DNA of 64,000 nucleotides from Paenibacillus phytohabitans (GCF_013141775.1 NZ_WHOB01000016.1:550539-614538); one strand, 5' to 3'. Counted from the stretch's first letter, positions 1 to 9,008 are shown. Notes: generated by a model from the sequence alone, not told the origin. Numbers and translations: made by a program.

Positions 1-263
1 GCCGCCAGCGAGCTGAGCAGAATGGATATGACGGTGGTGAGGACACCAATGACCAGACTGTTCCAGGTCCAGTGCAGAATTTGCGAATCCCGGATGACTT
101 TGACATAGTTGTCGGTATTCAGATCTGACCAATTCACCCAATCAGCCAGCGTATATACGTTCACACCGTCAGGCTTCAGGGAGGTGAGGAACATCCAGAT
201 CAGCGGAAAAACAAACAGCAGTGCAAGCAGTACAGCAGCAATATTTAAAGCAAGCTTCTTCAT
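1..263 (-). CDS. Carbohydrate ABC transporter permease, MalG type (partial)
   Basis: This is the N-terminal 87 codons of a CUT1-family inner permease; the rest lies beyond the left edge. The protein begins MKKLALNIAAVLLALLFVFP, a first membrane segment, followed by a short outside loop and a second hydrophobic stretch, as in MalG-type subunits. The ATG at 263 is preceded by GGAGGGAGACGTTC, a good ribosome site. It starts 13 bp after the stop of the MalF-type permease gene, so the two are one operon with the binding-protein gene further upstream. The partner ATPase is not in the window; in Paenibacillus it is usually a shared MsmX-type protein encoded elsewhere. The sugar is unknown, but the glycosidase neighbours suggest a plant oligosaccharide. 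Confidence 0.85.
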   Translation of the reverse strand, partial: MKKLALNIAAVLLALLFVFPLIWMFLTSLKPDGVNVYTLADWVNWSDLNTDNYVKVIRDSQILHWTWNSLVIGVLTTVISILLSSLA

Positions 264-276
264 GAACGTCTCCCTC

Positions 277-1200
277 CTATCCGTCTTTGCGGTCTGTGAT
301 TTTGAATTGAACCACGGCGATCAGCAGCATGATGAAGCAGAAGATCATTGATTGTGCTGCGGCCAGGCCGAACATATCCTTTTTGAACCCCGTGACATAG
401 ATATAGCGGATCATGGTATTGGTGGAATCTCCCGGCCCGCCGCCGGTCATTATCTGCACCTGTCCGAACAGCTTGAGGCAATTGATAATCTGATAAAAGA
501 TCTGGATCTTCATCACACTGGACAGCCCCGGCAGGGTGATGCTCCAGAAGCGCTGCCAGGCATTCGCGCCGTCGATCTTCGCCGCTTCATAATGATCTGT
601 AGGGATTTCCTGCAGTCCGGCCAGAAACAGCACCATCACAAACCCGACGCTCCACCAGTCTGTCGCTATCGTAATCGCCCACCACACGAACCTGTGATCG
701 GTGAGCCAGTTGATATCCGTGTTCATGCCAAGCGCATGCAGTACAGCGTTCACCGGGCCGTTCTTTGCGTCGAACAGCTTCAGCCAGATGAAGCTGACCA
801 CTGAGACGGACAGGACATAGGGCAGGAAGAACACGGAACGGATCAGGGTCCGTACCCAAATTCTCTGATTGATGATCAGCGCCAGTACCAGTCCAAGCAC
901 CAATACGGTTGGCGCGCACAGCAGTACGAAATAAAAGGAGTTCCACAAATACGAATAAAAATCCGGATTCTCTAAAATTTTCTTATAGTTAGCCAATGCA
1001 ACATACTTCTGCATCCCCTGAATGCCCCAGACATGCAGGCTCATCCAGGCTCCATTGATTACCGGCCACAGGTAGAACACCGTAAACGGTACCAGAAAGG
1101 GGACCAGATAAAAAATAGCTTTCAGTTCCTTCAGTAGGTGTATGGGCTCTCTCCTGCGAAGAGGCGTTGCCGCTTTATTCTCTATTACACTCCGCTCCAT
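277..1200 (-). CDS. Carbohydrate ABC transporter permease, MalF type
   Basis: 307-residue membrane permease of a CUT1 sugar importer. About six hydrophobic segments are visible, the first at residues 28-48. The EAA loop that docks the ATPase is at 205-212 (EAAKIDGA) followed by an F..ITLP motif, the family hallmark. The ATG at 1200 is served by AGGAGAG. The gene lies between the binding-protein gene upstream and the second permease downstream, all on the same strand. A strong hairpin separates it from the binding-protein gene, which would let the binding protein be made in excess. Length and motif order are normal; the substrate cannot be read from the sequence. Confidence 0.9.
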   Translation of the reverse strand: MERSVIENKAATPLRRREPIHLLKELKAIFYLVPFLVPFTVFYLWPVINGAWMSLHVWGIQGMQKYVALANYKKILENPDFYSYLWNSFYFVLLCAPTVLVLGLVLALIINQRIWVRTLIRSVFFLPYVLSVSVVSFIWLKLFDAKNGPVNAVLHALGMNTDINWLTDHRFVWWAITIATDWWSVGFVMVLFLAGLQEIPTDHYEAAKIDGANAWQRFWSITLPGLSSVMKIQIFYQIINCLKLFGQVQIMTGGGPGDSTNTMIRYIYVTGFKKDMFGLAAAQSMIFCFIMLLIAVVQFKITDRKDG

Positions 1201-1247
1201 CGGTCATTCTCTCCTTCAATTAAGTTTGCACATGGGCTGGAAGGACA

Positions 1248-1283
1248 GGCCACCCGCCCTTTATTTAAGTCGGCGGGGGGGCC
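1248..1283 (-). promoter_or_regulatory. GC-rich intercistronic hairpin
   Basis: GGCC-CCCGCC pairs with GGCGGG-GGCC around an A/T-rich loop, in the gap between the binding-protein stop and the first permease. No U-run follows. Such stem-loops commonly stabilise the upstream binding-protein mRNA and lower expression of the permease genes; that role is inferred. Confidence 0.5.
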
Positions 1284-1304
1284 GTACCTTTCCTGCAGAG
1301 GGAG

Positions 1305-2618
1305 CTAGTTCTCCAGCACTTCGTTAATCTGTTTCTCCAGCTTCGCCAGCCCGTCTTCCGGACTCTCACTGCCGAAGATGATGTTCTGCAGCTCTTCGGA
1401 GATCGTTGTAATGATGGTTGTATACTTATCTGTCGGCGGAGCAAATTTCACGGTCTTCTGAGCCTCGATGAATTCGCTGCGGTAAGGCAGACTCTTGTAG
1501 GCATCGCTGGTGGTTACTTTGCTGTTCGCAGGCACATGACCCGCCTGTCCCCAGGTTTCTCCGCCGATTTCAGAGAAATACTTCATGAACTTGGCTGCCG
1601 CCTCCTGCTTCTCAGGAGTGACGTAGGACGGAATTACAAGCGTATGGGAGCTGGCCCAGTGCGTCTGGCTGCCAAAGATCGGAGGAAGCGGCATCGCACC
1701 GATATGCAGGGATTCATCCCCGAGGAGCAGCCCCGCTTCCCATACACCGCCGAACCAGAAGGCAGCTTTGCCGTTATGGAAGGTATCCCAAGGCGTTTTA
1801 TCATTGAGATCGGCATACTTATTGTTGAAGACGTCCAGATAGAATTTCAGGACATCCAGCGCCTGCGGATTGTTGATACTGGCTTTGGTCATATCGGAAT
1901 TCAGGATATCCCCGCCGGCTTCATAATAGAGATTAAGGAACGGCTCCTGGAAGTAGGGGGTGTTCACAGCCATCGCCTGCACATCCGGCACTTTGGCCTG
2001 AATATCCGCCAGTGTCTTCTCGAAGCCTGCCGGTGTCAGGTCTCCAAGCTTAGGGGTGCCGTCTTCATTCAGCAGACCAGCCTTCTGCAGGATGTCCTTG
2101 TTGTAGTAGAACATATGGAAGTGGGTATCCAGCGGAACAGCGTAAGGCTTACCCTCGTAGGACACACTGTGCATGTTGGAATCAGAGATTTCCTTAAGGT
2201 CAAATCCGACCTTGGAGGCCAGCTCATCTACAGGTACAATCTGCTGCGCCTTCACGAACGGGGAGATCCGGTCCACATGGGCAATGGCAATATCCGGTCC
2301 TTTGGAGGAAGACAGCGCCGTACTGAGCTTCGCGTAATATTCATTGGATTCGAGGCGGAGCTGCTTCACAGTTACCTCTTTCTGCGAGTCATTGAAGTCC
2401 TTGATAATCTGGTCTACGAATTCCCCTTCCCCGCCGCCGAACATGTTCCAGAACGAGATCTCTACCGGACTGCCGCCTGCACTCTCTGTCTTTGCCGGTG
2501 CATCCGATGCCTTGACGGCTTCTCCGTTCTCTTGGTTTCCGGATGAGCACCCCGGCAGAATCAGGGCTAACGCCAGCCCGGCCGATACCAAACCTGTGTA
2601 CTTCTTATTCATCCTCAT
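1305..2618 (-). CDS. Sugar ABC transporter substrate-binding lipoprotein
   Basis: 437-residue extracellular solute-binding protein family 1 member, the first gene of the importer operon. A lysine-containing signal peptide ends in the lipobox ILPGC, giving a lipid-anchored Cys24. A Ser/Gly/Asn-rich linker follows, then the binding fold beginning ITFWNMFGGGEGE-like (VEISFWNMFGGG at about 50-61). A start further upstream at 2693 is open but lacks a ribosome site; the ATG at 2618 has GAGAGG at proper spacing and puts the signal peptide at the N terminus, so it is preferred (ATG at 2612 is an alternative). A cre-like site lies 56-69 bp upstream. The ligand is unknown, probably an oligosaccharide released by the neighbouring glycosidases. 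Confidence 0.9.
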   Translation of the reverse strand: MRMNKKYTGLVSAGLALALILPGCSSGNQENGEAVKASDAPAKTESAGGSPVEISFWNMFGGGEGEFVDQIIKDFNDSQKEVTVKQLRLESNEYYAKLSTALSSSKGPDIAIAHVDRISPFVKAQQIVPVDELASKVGFDLKEISDSNMHSVSYEGKPYAVPLDTHFHMFYYNKDILQKAGLLNEDGTPKLGDLTPAGFEKTLADIQAKVPDVQAMAVNTPYFQEPFLNLYYEAGGDILNSDMTKASINNPQALDVLKFYLDVFNNKYADLNDKTPWDTFHNGKAAFWFGGVWEAGLLLGDESLHIGAMPLPPIFGSQTHWASSHTLVIPSYVTPEKQEAAAKFMKYFSEIGGETWGQAGHVPANSKVTTSDAYKSLPYRSEFIEAQKTVKFAPPTDKYTTIITTISEELQNIIFGSESPEDGLAKLEKQINEVLEN

Positions 2619-2673
2619 TTGAACAACCCTCTCGTCAAAAAAGTTTGTGTGCGAGAGCCCTCTCAACCATTCA

Positions 2674-2687
2674 TGTAAGGGCTTTCT
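2674..2687 (-). promoter_or_regulatory. cre-like site upstream of sugar importer operon
   Basis: Minus strand AGAAAGCCCTTACA matches the CcpA consensus TGAAARCGYTTWCA at 12 of 14 positions. It lies about 56 bp before the binding-protein start, the same distance as the better copy in front of the glycosidase gene at 5000. CcpA control is inferred. Confidence 0.4.
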
Positions 2688-2902
2688 TATCACTTACTCT
2701 ACAGGGGATGCGGCAACGGTTGAACCGACAAACCGCCGCTCCTTGGTGAACAAATGACAGGTGTTAATGGCACGGAGCCGCCGTGAAGGTAGACGATCTT
2801 AAGGAGGGTGGAGAATCGAAAGGTGCGGAAACGGGGCTTCCAGTTCCCCATTGAAATTAGCAACTGCTGGAAATGGCGGTCATTCTCGCATCTGCCGCAT
2901 CT

Positions 2903-3040
<138 letters not shown>

Positions 3041-3261
3041 CTCAGCAAATATTAGTTGGATAAATGTATCTTAATTTGGAGGTTTTGGAGGTTTTGAGGT
3101 GATTAGATGGATAAACGTCATTTAATTACATGAATACACCCTACTTTGGATTATTCCCGGAATATTAAGTGCTGTTTTTCCAACTGTTGCCCAGCAAGGG
3201 CGCCTCCGTTCATAAGCAAGTGGAGAAAATCCAACTGCTATATAGATTGGTACTTGTACCA

Positions 3262-3288
3262 ATAAAAAAGAAGCCCCGAAGGGCTCCA
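3262..3288 (-). terminator. Rho-independent terminator of the glycosidase gene
   Basis: On the minus strand GAGCCC-TTCG-GGGCTTC is followed by TTTTTT. It sits 16 bp after the stop of the Asp-box glycosidase gene. The stable UUCG-type loop and U-run make this a confident call. Confidence 0.85.
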
Positions 3289-3303
3289 GAAAGAAATTGC
3301 AGA

Positions 3304-4947
3304 TTAGTTCACTGTTATATTATCGAAGCTTACGCTGTTATTGAAGCCGCCGCGTACCCCGATGGTGCCCGAGGTAAACACCGCATCATTCAGGTTAATC
3401 TTAGGCACAGCCATATCACCAGCATATACCTTGATGTTACCGCTGTTCACGACAATCTTCATATGATACCAGGTATTTACCGCAATGGGTGTGGCCACGG
3501 TCTGGAGCGGGGTCCAGTTATTGTTGAAACGACCGAGCCATACCTGACCGGCAGAGTCAATGCCTGCGGCGTAGCCCTTCTGAGAATCGGCACCGGTACC
3601 CGGACCCGTCAGATTGAAGACCAGACTGCCCTGGCCGGCATTATTCAGCCTGATGTCTCCTTCGAGCGTATAGTTCATTTTAGATGGGAACGGGGTAAGC
3701 ACGGATTTGTCCGCATTGACCGAACTGAGGTTATAGGTACCGCCGCTCACGGCCCAGGTTCCCCCATAACGTGCCCATCCGTTGTCATTCGCAGCAAAAT
3801 CATTGGTGTACGCACCGCTGAGGTTGCCGAACCGGACCTGGACATTATGCCCGCCAACACTCCGCTCGACCGAATCCACAAAAGCAATCTCATTCGCCCC
3901 GGTCTGGTACATCGCTGTCCACCACGAATTCCCGAACGCCGGAACATCATTATCCACCCATGTGGTCCCGTAATCATTACTTAACGAGAGCACATTGGAG
4001 TTGGAGCTGAGCAGCAGACGCCCGTCGGTTAAGGAGAGGAGATAAGGTCCGCCCTGCTGATTGGTCGATACCTGGGTGCCGATGCCGCTGGACCAGGTCT
4101 TGCCATCCGTACTTTTTTTGGTTAAAATCCGGCAGTTCTGCGTTCCGCACACCTCAAAGGCGACAATATACTGTCCGTTCGCCATCTTGCTCCAGACCGG
4201 CATGCCTGGACGAGCCCCGGCGTTAGACGGGTCCCAGGCCACATAAATCTCATTTCCCCAGCTGGCTCCGCCGTTGGTAGAAATTTTCTCGGAGATGATC
4301 TGGCTGTAGGAAGGGTTCTCGGTCACATGCTTCTCACTCGCATACATGACTGCCACCGAGCCGTCGTTCAGCAGCTGCATATGCGGCTCATATACCCCTT
4401 TATCCGGGTTCCCCAGGGAACCGGCGGTGCCGTTGTTCTCATCGATTGTGCTCAGGAAGCTCCAATTCGCGCCGCCATTCACACTCTTATACACTCTGAG
4501 CTGGTACGACTCCTGCCAGCGGACCGAGCGCATGGCCAGCAGAATATCGCCATTGGCCAGCTGCACGAACTGCCCGTTGTCCAGGTCACGCCCGTCTTCC
4601 CACAGGGTGGACACCAGTGACCAGGTGCGGCAGTTGTCGGTGCTGCGGAAGACCTGCAGCCGGGTGCCACCCCAGGAGACCTTGGTATAGCCGTTGTTGT
4701 CGTAAATAGCAGTGACGGCCAGCCAGTCCCCGTTCGCCAGCTTGATCATCCGGGCATATTCCGCCCCGAACGTTCCGGGTCTGAGCCCGCGGGCATCAGT
4801 CCCCGCATCTGTGAAGGTGTTAATATCGGTAATCGTGGATGAGGTACCCCACACCACCGGGCCATTCGCGGCAAATGCCGGAATGGCGGTCAGGACCAGA
4901 AGCAGACACAGGGAAGCCGACAGCGAGGTGAATAGTTTTTTTAACAA
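3304..4947 (-). CDS. Secreted Asp-box glycosidase, GH93/exo-sialidase-like, with C-terminal LamG-like domain
   Basis: 547 residues with a Sec signal peptide cut near AFA-ANG (residue 26). Residues 30-365 form a six-bladed propeller of the sialidase superfamily: Asp-box motifs S-T-D-N-C-R-T-W (102-109), S-V-N-G-G-A-N-W (155-162), S-T-N-G-G-A-S-W (223-230), S-T-D-G-K-T-W (279-285) and S-N-D-Y-G-T-T-W (323-330). The segments VYEPHM (Glu187) and RPGMP...AFEVCG (Glu265) resemble the two catalytic glutamates of GH93 exo-1,5-arabinanases, so arabinan is a better guess than sialic acid. Residues from about 370 to the end look like a concanavalin/LamG-type carbohydrate-binding module. The start is TTG at 4947 behind GGAGGGG. 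It sits between sugar-importer and GH2 genes, consistent with extracellular polymer attack. Confidence 0.75.
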   Translation of the reverse strand: MLKKLFTSLSASLCLLLVLTAIPAFAANGPVVWGTSSTITDINTFTDAGTDARGLRPGTFGAEYARMIKLANGDWLAVTAIYDNNGYTKVSWGGTRLQVFRSTDNCRTWSLVSTLWEDGRDLDNGQFVQLANGDILLAMRSVRWQESYQLRVYKSVNGGANWSFLSTIDENNGTAGSLGNPDKGVYEPHMQLLNDGSVAVMYASEKHVTENPSYSQIISEKISTNGGASWGNEIYVAWDPSNAGARPGMPVWSKMANGQYIVAFEVCGTQNCRILTKKSTDGKTWSSGIGTQVSTNQQGGPYLLSLTDGRLLLSSNSNVLSLSNDYGTTWVDNDVPAFGNSWWTAMYQTGANEIAFVDSVERSVGGHNVQVRFGNLSGAYTNDFAANDNGWARYGGTWAVSGGTYNLSSVNADKSVLTPFPSKMNYTLEGDIRLNNAGQGSLVFNLTGPGTGADSQKGYAAGIDSAGQVWLGRFNNNWTPLQTVATPIAVNTWYHMKIVVNSGNIKVYAGDMAVPKINLNDAVFTSGTIGVRGGFNNSVSFDNITVN

Positions 4948-4999
4948 ATAAGCCCCTCCTCTTCATCTTCAATTATGAAACCTGTTGACCGCACCTACA

Positions 5000-5013
5000 T
5001 GTAAGTGCTTTCA
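5000..5013 (-). promoter_or_regulatory. cre site upstream of Asp-box glycosidase gene
   Basis: Minus strand TGAAAGCACTTACA matches TGAAARCGYTTWCA at 13 of 14 positions, 53 bp before the TTG start. This supports carbon catabolite repression by CcpA. Confidence 0.55.
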
Positions 5014-5085
5014 CTGAAGATTCTAAAGGGCTTCTTCTTGTCATTGAACCGATAATTCACCGTTTTTTGGGTACCAATGTTACGA

Positions 5086-6855
5086 TTATTCCTTCATCTG
5101 CAAATTGGCCTTCCGGATCACTTCCAGCGGTATCTTCGGCGTCCGGTCCGCAGTGAGCAGCCCGTTCACTTCCTGCTGGACATCTGTAATCTGCGTATAG
5201 CAGTAGCCGCAAATATAAGGGGTGTCCTTGATAGCCTGCGTAATCCTGCTGAACCGTTCAATGAAGGCATCGGTGCTGCTTACCTGCTCTCCATACCCCC
5301 AGCCGTCGCCGGAATCAAAGGCAATGCCCCCGAATTCGCTAACGATCACCGGCTGGCCGCGGTATTCATAGCCCTGAGCCATGGCATATTTCCAGTTGTT
5401 GAATGAGGTTGCCCTGCCAAGTATGCTGCCGGAGTCTGCATAACGCTCAAGCAAGACATCTCCGCTCTCTTCATAATCATGCAGGGTGATGATATCGCTG
5501 ATGGTATGCTCCCAGCCGTCATTCACAATGACCGGACGGTTCGGATCGATGGATTTGGTCAGATGATAGATCCCCTCGGTGAATTTCTGCTGCAACTTGC
5601 TCGTGTAGACCTGCGGAATCCCCCAGGATTCGTTAAAAGGCACCCAGGTGATAATCGAAGGATGATTATACTGCTGCCGGACAATCTCCGTCCATTCGTT
5701 CGTGAAGTTCTCCACAGCTTCATCATTGAACTCAAAGGTCGCCGCCATCTCCGACCAGACCAGCAGGCCCTTTACATCGCACCAGTACAGGAACCTGGCA
5801 TCCTCAATCTTCATATGCTTGCGCACGCCGTTGTAGCCCATCGCCAGAATTGCGTCGATATCGGCAATCAGTGCTTCTTCGGACGGCGGGGTCAGATGGC
5901 TCTCCGGCCAGTAGCCCTGATCCAGAATAAGGCGCTGATACACAGGTGTATTGTTAAGCAGCACCTTGCCTTGTTCGACCGAAATTTTGCGCAGTCCGAA
6001 ATAGGAATATACCCGGTCAATGACCAGATTATCTTTATAGAGAATAAATTCCACTTCGTACAATGTCGGCGCAGCAGGTGACCATGACTGCAGCTTCCAC
6101 GGGCCGTTTGCTTCGTGAGTCAGCTCCACATCCAGCTGCAGCCAGGCCCGGTCTACATGGAGCGAGACCTGCTTGAACGTCTTCTGCCCCGTGCTGATCT
6201 TAGTCTCCAGGCGGAGATTGTCGTCCGCTGCCTGTGTCTGATATTCGAAACGGACAGAGCGGTTATCGAGATCCGGAGTGATTTTGACAGCTTTGAGATA
6301 GGAGGGCGACACATACTCTACCCACACACTTTGCCAGATTCCCGTTGTCTGCACATAGAAGCACTCGAAATTCTCATCCACCCAGCGCTGCTTGCCCCGC
6401 GGCTGAGTACAGCTCTGGCTGTCTTCTGCTTTGACCACCACCCGGTTAGCCGCTCCCGCATCCGTGTTAACATAATCCGTAATATCCAGCGAAAAGGCCG
6501 CATAACCGCCTTGATGCCCTCCTGCATAGCTGCCGTTAACCCACACCTTGGCTGTATAATCCACCGCCTGGAAATTCAGCATCACCCGCTTACCGTTCAA
6601 GTCCGCAGGTAGCTGCAGTTCCCGCTCATACCATACATAAGGATGGAAGGTCGTCTCGCCGATCCCGCTGGCCTCCGTCTCATAAGTAAAGGGAACCTGT
6701 ATCTTCAGATCCCCGTGCAGCTGCTCATTCCAACGCTCCCGTTCTCCAACGTTGCCATCATCAAACCGGAAGCTCCATTCTCCGTTTAAGTTCTGCCATT
6801 CCTTGCGGACGAACTGCGGACGCGGATAATCCTTAATATAATGCTCGGTTGCCAT
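5086..6855 (-). CDS. Glycoside hydrolase family 2 protein
   Basis: 589-residue cytoplasmic glycosidase of the beta-galactosidase/beta-glucuronidase clan. An N-terminal sugar-binding jelly-roll begins RPQFVRKEWQNLNGEW, followed by an immunoglobulin-like domain and a TIM barrel. The acid/base glutamate is in FNESWG (Glu409) and the nucleophile in SEFGG (Glu507), so it should be active. No signal peptide is seen, implying action on imported oligosaccharides. The frame is open further upstream to 6882, but the ATG at 6855 starts the conserved domain; AAGGAGC lies 13 nt before it, a little far. It is shorter than LacZ, like GH2 enzymes of uncertain substrate. Neighbours point to an arabinan- or galactan-type polymer. 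Confidence 0.85.
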   Translation of the reverse strand: MATEHYIKDYPRPQFVRKEWQNLNGEWSFRFDDGNVGERERWNEQLHGDLKIQVPFTYETEASGIGETTFHPYVWYERELQLPADLNGKRVMLNFQAVDYTAKVWVNGSYAGGHQGGYAAFSLDITDYVNTDAGAANRVVVKAEDSQSCTQPRGKQRWVDENFECFYVQTTGIWQSVWVEYVSPSYLKAVKITPDLDNRSVRFEYQTQAADDNLRLETKISTGQKTFKQVSLHVDRAWLQLDVELTHEANGPWKLQSWSPAAPTLYEVEFILYKDNLVIDRVYSYFGLRKISVEQGKVLLNNTPVYQRLILDQGYWPESHLTPPSEEALIADIDAILAMGYNGVRKHMKIEDARFLYWCDVKGLLVWSEMAATFEFNDEAVENFTNEWTEIVRQQYNHPSIITWVPFNESWGIPQVYTSKLQQKFTEGIYHLTKSIDPNRPVIVNDGWEHTISDIITLHDYEESGDVLLERYADSGSILGRATSFNNWKYAMAQGYEYRGQPVIVSEFGGIAFDSGDGWGYGEQVSSTDAFIERFSRITQAIKDTPYICGYCYTQITDVQQEVNGLLTADRTPKIPLEVIRKANLQMKE

Positions 6856-6962
6856 AGTATTGCACACGCTCCTTAAGAACAATATTTTTGTTTTATTACA
6901 ATAAATATGTATTAATTATTGCAGAATCTGCTGAAATGTCAATCACCGATTGTACAGCATGA

Positions 6963-6990
6963 AGAACCTGCGCCTAAGGCGTCAGGTTCT
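6963..6990. other. Intergenic hairpin between arsR-type and GH2 genes
   Basis: AGAACCTG and CAGGTTCT pair, with an inner GCC/GGC pairing, in the 213-bp gap between the regulator and GH2 genes. It lacks a U-run, so it may be a weak terminator or mRNA-stabilising stem rather than a full terminator. Confidence 0.45.
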
Positions 6991-7068
6991 CTGCATAAAT
7001 ATCGTATGTTCATCGTAAGTGCTACATCTGTCCATCGCTTGTCGTTGAAATTCCGTGACTCCGGTTTC

Positions 7069-8010
7069 TTATACTGTATAGAAGATCTTCATCACCAGAT
7101 CCTGCTCATAATCGCCGAACTTCCGCCCGAACAGATTCATTCCGCCCTTGAAGACCGCATTCTCCTTCACACCCAGCCGCAGATCCACATGGTTCTGCTC
7201 TGTAAGCTTCAGCTGGCTCAGATTGACGGCGGATATCTCTTTGTGGTCGATCGTGCTGCGGGTATTGTCTACGCTCCAGGTCTTGAGCGAGCCGAACTGG
7301 GTACCCGTATCGATCCACCAGGAAGGATTCAGCTTCCCGCGTCTGCCGCCGAAGTCGCCGGGCGAGGTCCAGGTGCCAACCTCCACATTGTTGATCCACA
7401 GCGTAATATCCGAAGGCCAGTCGTTCTCATAATTCGGCGCCTCGGAGCAGATCTCCATCGAGAACTGGATCAGGCGGACCGCTGCCCCCTGCGGAATTTC
7501 CAGCGGATAGCGGTATTCGAGATACCCCTTTCGCAGCCAGAGCAGCTGGGCATGAACACGGTCCGGATGGAAAAAGCCCGCCGGTGAGTCCTCCACAATA
7601 ATCGGCCCAGCCTCACTGACCATGCCGCAGGTGGGCGCCACTTCACAGGCCGTGAAATTGCCGATCGGCATTGCAATCTCGTAGCAATAGTCCCCTTGCT
7701 CCGCATTCGCGCGGCGTTCCGGCACATTAATGATGATCTTGATATCATCATAGATGCGGCTGCAGACCTTCATGGAGCCGCGCGAAGCCGGCAGCAGCTC
7801 GGTCTCAATCAGCCCCGCCTGCTCCAGTACCTTCACATTGGAGGCGGAGGTGGATACCGGTATCTCCAGCGCCTCCGCCAGCTCCACTACATTCATTCTC
7901 CGGCTGTTGAGCAGCTCCAGCATTCTTAGTCTAAGCTCCGTAGACAGCGCATGCGTCACTTTCACCAGTTCATCAGGATGTTCCATGGATAATTCCAGAA
8001 TATCGATCAC
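7069..8010 (-). CDS. ArsR-family HTH regulator with C-terminal sensory domain
   Basis: 313 residues. Residues 15-85 form a winged HTH of the ArsR type (ALSTELRLRMLELL, then NVVELAEALEIPVSTSASNVKVLEQAGLI split over helices 3-4). No metal-binding cysteine pair is visible in the HTH. The remaining 220 residues are a beta-rich domain of unknown function found in Paenibacillus regulators next to glycosidase genes. It lies directly upstream of the GH2 gene on the same strand and probably controls it. The GTG at 8010 is taken as the start but has a weak ribosome site; ATG at 7986 (MEHPDELVKV) is nearly as good and fits the family better. Confidence 0.8.
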   Translation of the reverse strand: MIDILELSMEHPDELVKVTHALSTELRLRMLELLNSRRMNVVELAEALEIPVSTSASNVKVLEQAGLIETELLPASRGSMKVCSRIYDDIKIIINVPERRANAEQGDYCYEIAMPIGNFTACEVAPTCGMVSEAGPIIVEDSPAGFFHPDRVHAQLLWLRKGYLEYRYPLEIPQGAAVRLIQFSMEICSEAPNYENDWPSDITLWINNVEVGTWTSPGDFGGRRGKLNPSWWIDTGTQFGSLKTWSVDNTRSTIDHKEISAVNLSQLKLTEQNHVDLRLGVKENAVFKGGMNLFGRKFGDYEQDLVMKIFYTV

Positions 8011-8045
8011 CGCTTTGCTGTCTATTTAAGATCTATTCCTATTCC

Positions 8046-8118
8046 TGCACAAAATACAACATTTCCCTCATTAAATCAGCCCAAATTGAAAATTGTTGTA
8101 TAAAAGGCAGCATTCCCC
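8046..8118 (+). repeat. Dispersed intergenic repeat, copy A
   Basis: A block of about 72 bp beginning TGCACAAAATACAACA and ending near TTGTTGTATAAAAGGCAGC. It aligns end to end without gaps to the reverse complement of 32053-32123, with about 14 mismatches by hand count. Inner TACAACA and TTGTTGTA arms are inverted, so it can fold. See findings. Confidence 0.7.
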
Positions 8119-8145
8119 CGCCTTCAAGCAGCTTAGCGGGAAAAT

Positions 8146-8224
8146 TCCTATATTTCGTACAACAATCCTCCCGAATGCCCGGGTATTCAGGAGTCAGAGT
8201 TGTATTATCTACAACATTCCTGCC
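8146..8224 (-). repeat. Dispersed intergenic repeat, diverged copy C
   Basis: Same TACAACAAT ... GTTGTATT ... arms as copies A and B, in the opposite orientation to copy A and with a diverged centre containing CCCGGG. Similarity is confined to the ends, so confidence is lower. Confidence 0.45.
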
Positions 8225-8247
8225 TATTCCGCAGTAACTTAAGGCAC

Positions 8248-8988
8248 TCACTCTCCTGTGGACGCTTCCGGCAGCAGAACCACCTGGTCCCCCAGCCGGA
8301 CCTCCCCGGTCCGGATTACGGAAGCATATACGCCAAAGTTCAGATTGAACTCCTTATTCACTTGTTTGAGCAGCGAGCTGTCGCGCTCCAGGGTCTCCGG
8401 GTTCATCGTAATCATAACGCAGCGGTCACAATAGCTGTCCACCTGCAGCTCCGCACCGCCTATCGACAAACGCCGGCCGAGCCATTCCTCTTCCCCAAGG
8501 GAATCCTCACTCACTTCCACGACAAAGTTCCCCCGGAAGCGGCGCTGATCAACAGGCTTGCCCCATAACGCCTCCAGCTTCTTCAGGCTCTTATCGGTCA
8601 CAAGCAGAATACTGGCCCCGTCCACAGATAACAGCTGCGGATGTTTCTCTTCCGGGTGAGGCGCTTTGAACTCTGACATCGTAATTTGCGTGGAGGTCAG
8701 ACTCTGGATTTCATTCAGCAGCTCCGTGTCCCAGCCGAAGACTCTGCCGTCTGCCGCCGTCACACGGATATCCCCTCCGATATATTCCGCTTGATAAGTA
8801 AGCATATTGGGGATCTTTCTGGCCGTAACATACTGCCACCAATCCTTCTTCGTCATGTCATAGAAAGAGCAGTACCGGTCCCCCTGCACCCCGTAAGATT
8901 CTATCTGACACGCTTCCAGCTCTTCTCCCGCAAAGGATTTTACCGGATAGCGGTTAATCGCCGTAATTTCACCAACTGTAATGGACAC
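8248..8988 (-). CDS. MOSC domain-containing protein (YcbX-like)
   Basis: 246 residues. The N-terminal MOSC beta-barrel starts INRYPVKSFAGEELE, typical of the family; the C-terminal MOSC domain carries the conserved cysteine in SYCDRCVMIT, the likely sulfur- or molybdenum-cofactor-binding residue. MOSC proteins use Moco-type chemistry for sulfur transfer or reduction of N-hydroxylated compounds. An in-frame ATG at 9027 would overlap the upstream gene by 19 bp; the GTG at 8988 has AGAGGTG at ideal spacing and is preferred. It appears co-transcribed with the nucleotidyltransferase-like gene, with no evident functional link. Confidence 0.85.
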   Translation of the reverse strand: MSITVGEITAINRYPVKSFAGEELEACQIESYGVQGDRYCSFYDMTKKDWWQYVTARKIPNMLTYQAEYIGGDIRVTAADGRVFGWDTELLNEIQSLTSTQITMSEFKAPHPEEKHPQLLSVDGASILLVTDKSLKKLEALWGKPVDQRRFRGNFVVEVSEDSLGEEEWLGRRLSIGGAELQVDSYCDRCVMITMNPETLERDSSLLKQVNKEFNLNFGVYASVIRTGEVRLGDQVVLLPEASTGE

Positions 8989-9008
8989 TATTTCTGCACC
9001 TCTTCTGT

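Noticed and set aside
1536..2546. 336-codon plus-strand open frame
   Set aside because: Lies antisense inside the sugar-binding lipoprotein gene, whose lipobox and fold are clear.
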